Assembly: GCA_027578815.1 (NCBI GenBank)
Contig: JANBTH010000606.1
Location: 1 to 13,880 of the forward strand
Direction: 5' to 3'
DNA: 13,880 bases
Source of the DNA: Coemansia sp. RSA 1804
Lineage: Eukaryota > Kickxellomycota > Kickxellomycetes > Kickxellales > Kickxellaceae
Below, one piece after another: positions 1-7,273 of the stretch. A program made the translations under genes and the position numbers. The notes under the pieces were generated by a model. That model saw only the letters and a list, made by a program, of their open reading frames with translations, was not told the DNA's origin and did no database searches. How positions within the stretch are numbered: position 1 is the first letter of the stretch; each line of letters starts with the position of its first letter.

Positions 1-160
1 AGGAGCCCCGATGACCTTGTTCAACGGCTTGGGAACAAAAAGCCGCGTAAATGAAAATAGCCATTGGTTTTAAAGTCTTGTTTTATTAAGTGTTTACACA
101 GTGCTTACAATACATTTTTTACTTTCAATCTTCTAACATATTCACGCCTTTTCCTTTAAG

Positions 161-257
161 GTGTTGGGTAGGTCTGGCCTGTCGACATGCGAGGACAAAC
201 CTCTGGATAAACCCAAGGTCCGAGCCTTCAACGGCGCAGAGCTTGGGAAGGTTTTAT
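161..257 (+). repeat. Left arm of a diverged inverted repeat
   Basis: This 97-base stretch aligns without gaps to the reverse complement of 404-500 (position x pairs with 661-x). By hand count 69 of 97 bases match (71%), and similarity falls to background just outside 161. Of the 28 mismatches, 20 are transitions. Read in the frame starting at 168, the arm shares with the other arm a pattern including HAR, INPR and TAQSL. A box-B-like sequence (GTCCGAGCC at 218-226, one mismatch to GWTCRANNC) also lies in the arm. Its origin is unknown: it could be a SINE-like element or a duplicated coding fragment. Confidence 0.6.
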
Positions 258-403
258 TGTTTCAAGCGTCAAAGCAGACCGTCAAGCTAGGGAGCGTGGC
301 AGCACAAACAAGCGTAGTATATTAAGCGTATTAAATAAGAGCATGGGGATCTATTAGAAAAGTAAAAGGTATCTCCCATGGACAGGGCGTTCGTGACATC
401 CTT

Positions 404-500
404 ATATAATCTTCGCAGGCTCTGCGCTGTTGGAGGCTTGATCCTCGGGTTTATCCGAATATGCATCCTTGCGTGCCAAGGGGCCAGGCCCACTAAACAA
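404..500 (-). repeat. Right arm of a diverged inverted repeat
   Basis: This is the reverse-complement partner of 161-257, separated from it by a 146-base unrelated spacer. On the minus strand it holds GATCAAGCC (443 down to 435), a full match to the RNA polymerase III box B consensus GWTCRANNC. About 50 bases upstream lies a loose box-A-like TAGTGGGCCTG (495-485, about 8 of 11 consensus positions). Its translation parallels the left arm (HAR, INPR, TAQSL, then R.Y). No target-site duplications or terminal motifs that would define a mobile element were found. Confidence 0.6.
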
Positions 501-1493
501 TCTGAGGTGTACAAAAACACCAAGCGCTGCACTGTTGTGTGAAAACCCGAAGACAAGCAAAAGTATATCTCAACAACAAAAACGCAGGCTTTTAATATGT
601 ACTAGAGTAGGTATTAGCTTTTTTACGTTTTTGACCAACTTTATCGATTTTCAAAAGTAATAACTGTATATCAACGAATCAAAAGGAAACAAACAGATGG
701 ATATTATTGACAATTGACATGCCTGTAATGAGTGGACAGTTAAAAAATATATTACAGTCAAAACTAGACAGCTCTGGGTTGAGTATTTAGTGAATAAAGA
801 CCAATGATGCTTGGTAAGCACCAACACATACGCTAATGCGCACAAAAACAGTGCCGCATTCCATGATCCAAGTTAAGCGCAGAACCTCTGAATTTTATTT
901 GCCTGCGTATTCGCTGAAATGAATTATAGCCTGCTTACTGTACTTGTAAAAAAATTCAATATTTGTTCATGATGTTTCTGTTTCTTCTCTTTTTCTATGG
1001 CTTACGCTCGCGCACAAAAATGACACTCGTTCACAACGCCAAACACATTTGTCTTCTAATCTACAATCCACCATGTCGATTGCTACGAGACCCCCTTTTC
1101 CATTCTCTCACTTATTTTTTACTTTCCAGAGTTATTCAGACTGTTTTCTGGTTTATCAAATTCACATCTCTATTTCTATTTCCCGTTATATCATTATATG
1201 TACAAAACATTTACTTTTTCATATCTCATGAACATTAGGATTTGTATTTCTAGCCAACGCACATTTCCATCAATTTTTTGTCTTCTGACATGTTACAATT
1301 TTCAATTTATTAGCTTTTTTCATTTATTCAATCTCCAATTCAGAGATAAAGTCCATTTCTTGGTTATTTCATTTTCGCCGTTTGCTCATGCGATTTAGAG
1401 TCGCTTTTTTCTTTACATTAATTTTTTATTTTCAACACTCTATACCTATGGTCAATATTCTTTTGAAACAAGTATTTATTTTCTTTAGCTACA

Positions 1494-4400
1494 ATGACTA
1501 ACCAAGCAATTAACACCAGTGGTTTTACAAGTAACCTCAAGCAGCGTCTGTTTATTAAAAAGGGTAACAATATAATTTATCAAAAAAGAAGCAACGACCC
1601 CAATAGCTCAAGCGGAGCAGCTGGATTCCGCACATCTGTGTACAAGCATTTTGAGTCCAACATGCGCTTTGTAATGTGTCGTACACTTTCTCCAGTGTTT
1701 ACTGTAGAAATTATTATACCTGTTGGGGCAACCCACGACAAGGGGCTACTTGGAGCAATCGAGCGTCTTATCTTTTGCGGGTCTAAGCACTACCCTATCC
1801 GAGGATATATCGACGCTTTGGCAGCTAGAAACTGTTCGTACGTAAACAGTTTATTCTCTTCTGGAGACCGCACGTGCTTTTATCTGTACGCTACATCAGA
1901 GGATGGTTTGGCAAATATCTTGCCGGTATTATTAGACTGTGTTCTTAATCCCCTTCTGCATGATGACCATTTTGCAACCGAGATATACCATTATGACGAG
2001 AATGGAAAGGAGCAGGGAATTATGTTTGATGAATTGATATTGAGTAAAAATAAAACCCATGTTGCATTCTACCGTCTAAGAGAACTCATATATAACTTAA
2101 AGCCAGTTTCTGCCGTCTTTAGTAAAGAGATGCCACACACACTTGCTAGCCTTACCAACAAGGAACTTGCTGAATATCACCACAAGCATTAAGATGCTAA
2201 CAACATTACGGTTCTGCTAACAGGAGCATTCAGCGATGACTTTGAGGATAAATATTTACAGACCATCCCTGCAGATATTGTGAAAAGCCATGGCTGTGGC
2301 TCCAGTGAGCCTATGGACTGTTTTCCACCAGAAAACAATTATCTACAACATGACACTATAAAGTTCCCTTCATTTTTTACAAGCTCTGGCTCAATTATGT
2401 TTGGATGGCATGGGCCAAAGAATGAGGATGCTGAAACAAACATTGCTCTTGAAATTTTGATTGAGTATCTTATTGATGGTCCGTCAGGTCCATTAAACTT
2501 GTGTTTTGTGCAAAATTCAACCCCTTTGGCAGACTCTGCCGAGTTGAATATTGCTTTTAACGTTTCAAGTGTCTTCAGTATAATTTTCAACAATGTGCCT
2601 TATTTAAAGCATAGATTCTCCTACTTTTCAAAGTACTCCTCTATCAATGAGGAACACGGTGATACTAGTGCCAAAGGCAGCAATGGTTGCAAGGAGGATT
2701 CAGATATCCCTCATTTTTTGAAAAACATTATCTTGAGAACCTACTGCTTGACGAGCTCAAACGAATCCACGACACCCAGTTTGATGGTAATTTGCCTGCA
2801 CTTGAAAACGCTGTCAAGAAACACAGAGACAGGTTTACTACCTGTATTGAAGAAAGCCCGCATAATGTTCTACGAAGCCTGATCTGTCCTGACGTTATTG
2901 CTTCTCATTTTACACCGGATTCACAAGGCAAGCTCCACATTGGATCGCAAACAAAGTTTTTTGATATACTTAATGAGCTGGCCAAAAAACCAATTGATTA
3001 TTGGCTTGATCTTTTAAAGAAATGGCTTATCAATGGAACGGTGTATTCTGTGACATTGGAGCCCGACCAAGTGCTTGAGCTTAAACTTGAAGCAGGACTC
3101 AATAAAAGAAAACATGCAAATAGAAGAAAAATTGTTGATAAGAATGCGCATGCCAACTACATTAAGGAAATAGTTGAAGCAAGCATGGCCCCGGCCCAGA
3201 AGAGATAAAGATAAATATTCCAACACCTGATCCATTCAAAACAGCCATAGTTCCACATACTCAGAGTCTAGAGATTCTGGACAAAGCTATTGGCCCTGTC
3301 TCTGCAGTGCAAACTATCAACGCAGATGCTGGGTTTGTGGAGATACATATTCACATGCCAATTGGTAATATACCTGATAGCCTGCGTAGATACTTGACCT
3401 TGTTCCAAAACATATTTTTGGGAAAGGATATGGTTTTGCCAGCCGGAGTAATATACGATACTGATAATAAGCCTCTACAATTTAAAAAATACATTCATAG
3501 TTTTGAATATGGCAATAGAATGTCGGAGCTTGAAGCATCTAAATATTCTGCTGTAGGCAGGCTTCCAAAAACAACTGAAAATGGTTTACTGGATAATATG
3601 TTTGTCATAAACTACCGTATGCCGCACAAAAACTATGCACATGTTATGCGTTGGATAGTTCAGATCATTATGTTCACAGAGTTCACTGCTGACAGAATAC
3701 TGATCTACGCACAAAGCATCCTTGACAATATCAATGACGAAAAGCAAGATATTGATTATGTGTCATTAGCTATGGAAATCCACTTTACGGAGGTTCCAAA
3801 TGCAGGTAAACCTGGGTCAAACAGACGCCATATGGGCTTTTTGGCGCAGGAAAATGTTATGAAGGGAATAATTGAAGAGTTTAGAGCCGGAAAAGCCGAT
3901 AAGGTCATAAAGAAGCTTAAAGATATTCAAAGCATGTTGATTCGTGCTACAGATGGTTTTATGACACTTGCTTCCTTTTAATGAAAACCCAAAGCCTTAT
4001 ATTGAAATATTTAGAAATGAATGGCAAATGTGTTATGAAAAGTATGCTGAATGTAATGGAGTGGCTGCTATATCTACTACAGCAGCTGTAAAAAAAATCA
4101 CCATTCCCTATACCCTATCTTACTCAGTTTCCGGAACTTACAAACCCGTTGCTTATTCATGTTCCAGTAAAATCATTGTGCGAGTCTAAAGTCGTATTTT
4201 CATTCAAGCTTGACACATCTTTTTATCCCACAGACACGTACAGCATTGATGAACAGATATCTAACCTAGCCTCGCTTGACTATTTTGCATTAAAGATGCT
4301 TTTAGTGCTACTAGGTCGTGAAGATGGACCATTAAATAAAGTAGTACTCAAAGAAAAGCATTTCTACAGAATGATACTGTCCATTGGCAAGTTGTCAAAA

Positions 4401-4844
4401 ACATTAATGATGGAGATTGAACGACCGTATGGCATTTTAAGAGATATAAGAACAGTTATGCATGATATCCTAGAAGTTCAGAACAATTGGGATTCATATT
4501 TCAGCAATAGCGATATAGGTTTGGCACGCTCAATAATGCAAAAGGACAATGTAGATAATCAATCAACTGCATCGAAAATGCTTAATATGAGCATTGAAAC
4601 TAGCATCTATGGGTTTGGCAGTGTAAAAGAGTACAATACATGGTTTAATACGCATTTGGCGGCTTTAAAGATGGCCGACTTGCGCCGGGTGTACGAAAAG
4701 TATGTTCTCAGATTTGTTGATAGTAACTATCCAATGTTCCGGCTTTTGATAACACCATCATATATTAAGGTACCCGCAGAGCTTGGTCCCTTTGAGCGCA
4801 AAACTCTAGAAGAAATCAGTGCCACATATAATACGTATTTCTAA
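1494..4844 (+). pseudogene. Broken M16C (insulinase-type) metallopeptidase-like gene
   Basis: The pieces together resemble the large cytosolic M16C-type proteins of fungi (the family of S. cerevisiae Sdd3 and S. pombe Mug138), roughly 1,100 codons as expected. Recognisable blocks run in order. They are the N-terminal domain with FCGSKHYP (about residues 94-101) and GIMFDEL; the block ending LTNKELAEYHHKH; FRYPSFFEKHYLE near 2695-2735; a KKPIDYWLDLLKKWL segment near 2980-3020; and the C-terminal half to 4844. Lesions: an in-frame TAA at 2190-2192, where relatives usually have Tyr, after which the same frame continues. There are frame changes near 2666-2720, 3180-3200 and 3964-3980, and at the A8 run at 4090-4097. 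The inverted zinc motif HxxEH is GAIER at residues 87-91, so both His ligands are absent while the Glu remains. None of the breaks is flanked by a plausible intron. The start at 1494 has A at -3. The two long reading frames downstream of it in the window are undamaged, which argues against general sequencing error. It is very probably a nonfunctional relic of an already non-catalytic paralogue. Confidence 0.85.
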
Positions 4845-5189
4845 AATTCATAAAATAATTTGCTAGAAAAATTGTAGGTGCCATTTAGACATATTTTTAA
4901 ATTAGTTTAATATAACATGTGTTTTTCATATTAAACAAAATTGCGAGACCAACAAAAGTGTAGCCATAGTATTGCAGTTTTCTGCTTGTCAAATAAAGTA
5001 CCCATAGACCATTGCTTACATTTTTGCCTTGCAAATTATTGTTAATTTTTTGTAATGCCAAAAGCTATGTTTCTATGACCCATTCTCATGTGCAAAGCTA
5101 TTAACCGCCTTTTTGCACAACACAATAAGAGAGAGAATAAGGGTAAATGATTTTTTAAATAATAATAAACTTTTAAGTTCTTTTTCATT
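4845..5189. other. AT-rich spacer between convergent genes
   Basis: This is a 345-base gap between the 3' end of the broken M16C gene (+) and the 3' end of the PQ-loop gene (-). It is AT-rich, with T- and A-runs that would suit 3' UTR and polyadenylation signals for both. No reading frame with recognisable similarity and no RNA gene was seen. Confidence 0.6.
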
Positions 5190-5194
5190 TTATT
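5189..5194 (-). terminator. Possible polyadenylation signal overlapping a stop codon
   Basis: On the minus strand the hexamer AATAAA spans the last Glu codon and the TAA stop of the PQ-loop gene (GAATAAAATG). It is the canonical eukaryotic signal by sequence only. Fungal 3'-end signals are degenerate, and the AT-rich DNA further downstream could serve equally well. Confidence 0.25.
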
Positions 5195-6047
5195 CGGACT
5201 CTTCTGATACGCGGTTACTTTCGTGATAGATGTAGAACTGGTAGAATATCGCGAGATCGAAAAACAAAGTACCCGTGCTTCCAATGATCCAAGGAATGTT
5301 TGCTAACAAATAGTCACTATCTAACGAGTGCAATAACAATGACAATGTAAATGCAGCATTACCAAGTATAGAAAAAATAAACATGCCAATTGAAAGCCCC
5401 TCGCATGACTGTTTTTTGTAGTTTTTGACCAGCTGCGGAATGCGTGCACCGAGAAACAAGACTGCGGATGAGTATCCAAGGAGCTGTGGGACAAGTTTTG
5501 GCTTTTTTGGAACCTGTAACTTTGCTGCGTTTACAAGATTGCTGAGCAAAGAGTACGAACGACGATCATTACCACCACTACCACTTTCAGCCATTCCTAG
5601 ATGTTCAACTATCAGGATTGCAATAGCGGGTAGAAAGATTGAAGAATTGAGCCGTTGATAAGAAGGGTCGCCTGATTGGTTTGATGCTGCTGAATTGTCA
5701 GCATTTTCCTCCGCACGCAAAAGAGGCTCTGCTTCGTTGTTTGATTCCAGACGGTCATTCTGCCTTTTGTGCAAGTAGTTGTAGTAGTGGATCTGTATTA
5801 GCAGGACAGCATCTGCCAGAAAATAGTATGCGTAGAGTATGATGGCCGGCAAAATAAGTTCCTGCTGCACTGCCCCAAGCAATCCAAATATGTCTCCCAG
5901 TATCCAGATGTAAAGAAACAGTAGCGAAACACCGTCTCCGCTCTTTCGCTTGTAGTTTTTGTAGATCTGCGGTCCAAAAACGATAAGCCAGCATCCAATG
6001 GAGAAATATCCAAGGACATCGGAGGTTATTTCATACCAAGGCGCCAT
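5190..6047 (-). CDS. PQ-loop transporter, vacuolar basic amino-acid type (Ypq/PQLC2 family)
   Basis: The 285-residue protein has seven hydrophobic segments and two PQ-loop repeats. The first has FGPQIYKNYKRKSGDGVSL around Pro26-Gln27; the second has ARIPQLVKNYKKQSCEGLS around Pro204-Gln205. The helix after the first repeat carries the family signature IWILGDIFGLLGAV. Yeast Ypq1-3 (about 300 residues) and animal PQLC2 move cationic amino acids across the vacuolar or lysosomal membrane; the same role is inferred here. The central loop (about 91-130) is hydrophilic and contains EAEPLL (105-110), which fits the [DE]xxxL[LI] adaptor motif used for vacuolar sorting. The C-terminus is acidic (SEESE). 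The start at 6047 has A at -3 and G at +4, and the N-terminus precedes the first helix directly, as in relatives. It is a single exon with no damage. It is convergent with the broken M16C gene and has its own AT-rich upstream region. The exact substrate cannot be read from sequence. Confidence 0.88.
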   Translation of the reverse strand: MAPWYEITSDVLGYFSIGCWLIVFGPQIYKNYKRKSGDGVSLLFLYIWILGDIFGLLGAVQQELILPAIILYAYYFLADAVLLIQIHYYNYLHKRQNDRLESNNEAEPLLRAEENADNSAASNQSGDPSYQRLNSSIFLPAIAILIVEHLGMAESGSGGNDRRSYSLLSNLVNAAKLQVPKKPKLVPQLLGYSSAVLFLGARIPQLVKNYKKQSCEGLSIGMFIFSILGNAAFTLSLLLHSLDSDYLLANIPWIIGSTGTLFFDLAIFYQFYIYHESNRVSEESE

Positions 6048-6200
6048 TATTTTAATATAACCACATAATTCGAAAGAATGTTTTTGAATTATAGAATAAA
6101 GAAAAACTGGTTTCTACACACTGATAGCTCTATTTTATTTTCTTTGCACAAATATAACCAAAATAGCATGGTTCCAGGCCCATGTTTTGATCGGAGACAA

Positions 6201-6267
6201 AGATTAATAAATAGCAATATTACCCTATTATTCCAAAATTGAGGAGATCAGATTAATAAATATCAAT
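6201..6267. repeat. Duplicated 18-bp AT-rich motif upstream of the PQ-loop gene
   Basis: AGATTAATAAATAGCAAT (6201-6218) and AGATTAATAAATATCAAT (6250-6267) match at 17 of 18 bases and start 49 bases apart. Both are preceded by a GGAGA-type sequence. They lie in the gap between the PQ-loop gene start (6047, minus) and a weak plus-strand ORF, so a promoter element is possible. Chance similarity in AT-rich DNA cannot be excluded. Confidence 0.4.
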
Positions 6268-6377
6268 TGTGTTTTAATCCGTAAAGCACACACAATGAAT
6301 AACCGCAGAGAAAGGCCGAATCAGCAAAAACACGAAAGCGGTCATCTTCGTGATCATGGTGATGGTCAGAAAAGGTC

Positions 6378-6608
6378 ATGTTCAAACTCCGCAAAGCAGC
6401 TGTTCATTATCAAATGCTATTCGTGACCTCAAACTACATTGTCATCAAATTAATCAATGTACTGAAACAAGTGGGCGCTCACATTACGGATGTCGTATTT
6501 AAAAAAATCTGCGGATATCAGAATGATGGTCGCTTGGCTTTCTTTTTTATTTTGGTCATGCTAGCGCTAATTCAAAGCCAATTCGCTGGGACAGTAAATA
6601 AAGCATAG
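6378..6608 (+). CDS. Small hypothetical protein with one C-terminal membrane segment (weak)
   Basis: I do not recognise this 76-residue frame. It is basic and partly amphipathic in the first half. One hydrophobic stretch (about LAFFFILVMLALI) lies near the C-terminus, as in small tail-anchored mitochondrial or ER proteins. A second short frame, ATG at 6295 to stop at 6426 (43 residues, hydrophilic, beginning MNNRRERPNQ), overlaps its start in another frame. It could be an upstream ORF or a first exon, although I found no convincing intron joining the two. Both frames lie in moderate-AT sequence between real genes. Coding status is uncertain and chance is a serious alternative. Confidence 0.25.
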   Translation: MFKLRKAAVHYQMLFVTSNYIVIKLINVLKQVGAHITDVVFKKICGYQNDGRLAFFFILVMLALIQSQFAGTVNKA

Positions 6609-7061
6609 GACAATGAAGGGGGAAAGGGCACGGGGTTTATGCCTCGTCTTATCTTTCAACGACATCCTTTTGCATTGTGCCCCTAGTAATATAGTCAAGC
6701 CTCGATTCTCATCCTCGCTTTAGGTTTTAGTGTTTTTTATTCCTATTTTTATTCTGATGCAATTACAGTCAACATTTTCTGTATCCCTCTGTCAGTTTAC
6801 AGAAAAGACGTTTCTACTCTCTCTCATCCAGCTTTCTCCTCTACCAAACGTCTCTTCTCTAGTGAAAATGGATATGAAGCAGCAAGTGCTAGCAACTGTA
6901 ACCCACTATTCAATTGTCCTGCATGTCCTAAACAGGTGATCATGAGAGCATTGATGCAACATACCACTTTTTCTGTTGTTGTAACACTGTGCAGCATACA
7001 CGTTTTAGTCAAGGTGAGATGAGTGTGCGGAAAAAAATGTGTCTTGATTTTCTTCATCTTT

Positions 7062-7271
7062 ATGGCAGAATTTATGCAGATTCAAAAAACAGCATCACAT
7101 TTAGCCATAAATGAAAGACGCTGGAAGAAAAAAAGGAATCATCACCACCATCATCATCAGCATCATCATATCGTAATTGCTATCCGCATGCTACTCTATG
7201 TCCTACATCCAGGTTTTCTACTTTCACTCTTTTTTCTCTCAAAAAAGAAAAACTTTATTTTTCCTAACTAA
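7062..7271 (+). other. Short His-rich open frame ending two bases before egt1
   Basis: The frame runs from ATG at 7062 to TAA at 7269-7271, encoding 69 residues. Only two bases separate its stop from the egt1 ATG at 7274. It is basic in the middle (RRWKKKRN), then has nine His interrupted by one Gln (residues 27-36), then a hydrophobic tail (VIAIRMLLYVL and LLSLFFLS). If the egt1 transcript starts upstream of 7062, this would be an upstream ORF that could reduce egt1 translation or allow reinitiation. The His tract comes from a CAT/CAC microsatellite, so a chance origin is quite possible. Confidence 0.25.
7138..7172 (+). repeat. Imperfect CAT/CAC trinucleotide microsatellite
   Basis: These 35 bases consist almost wholly of CAT, CAC and CAG triplets (ATCATCACCACCATCATCAT, then CAGCATCATCATATC). 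It lies about 100 bases upstream of the egt1 start and is likely variable in length between strains. Confidence 0.85.
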
Positions 7272-7273
7272 AA

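Larger units (their letters stand above)
1..1493. other. AT-rich intergenic region
   Basis: No gene can be supported here. The short open frames have no recognisable domain and no consistent start context. The left part (about 1-700) contains an inverted repeat, listed separately. From about 950 to 1493 the plus strand is markedly pyrimidine-rich, with repeated runs of T and C. This is common just upstream of fungal coding sequences and suits the promoter and leader of the broken gene that starts at 1494. The bases just before that start read like a splice acceptor (T-rich tract ending TTTAG at 1487-ish, then CTACAATG). A 5'-UTR intron is therefore possible but unproven. No tRNA or rRNA was recognised. 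Confidence 0.6.
6609..7273. other. Intergenic region and presumed egt1 promoter/leader
   Basis: This 665-base stretch precedes egt1. The part from about 6640 to 6860 is pyrimidine-rich on the plus strand, like many fungal promoters. A trinucleotide CAT/CAC repeat lies at 7138-7172. An A/T hairpin (CTTTTTT 7229-7235 pairing with AAAAAAG 7241-7247, loop CTCTC) sits 27 bases before the egt1 ATG. A short His-rich frame is listed separately. No conserved gene was recognised. Confidence 0.5.

Noticed and set aside
25..45. CGGCTT/AAGCCG hairpin as a terminator
   Set aside because: It is a six-base stem with a nine-base loop and no T-run; intrinsic terminators of this kind are not expected in fungal nuclear DNA.
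2190..2192. In-frame TAA read as a recoded sense codon or programmed readthrough
   Set aside because: Four separate frameshifts downstream and normal use of TAA as a stop in the PQ-loop gene make gene decay the simpler explanation.
2640..2720. Intron explaining the first frame change in the M16C relic
   Set aside because: The homology is continuous across the break within a few codons, leaving no room for an intron.
6365..6390. GTTCAAAC as the T-arm of a tRNA
   Set aside because: The flanking bases do not pair into a stem and no anticodon or acceptor stems were found.
6789..7022. Cysteine-containing frame (NCNPLFNCPACPK) as a metallothionein-like peptide
   Set aside because: It has no ATG before the Cys cluster, only three closely spaced Cys, and no other support.
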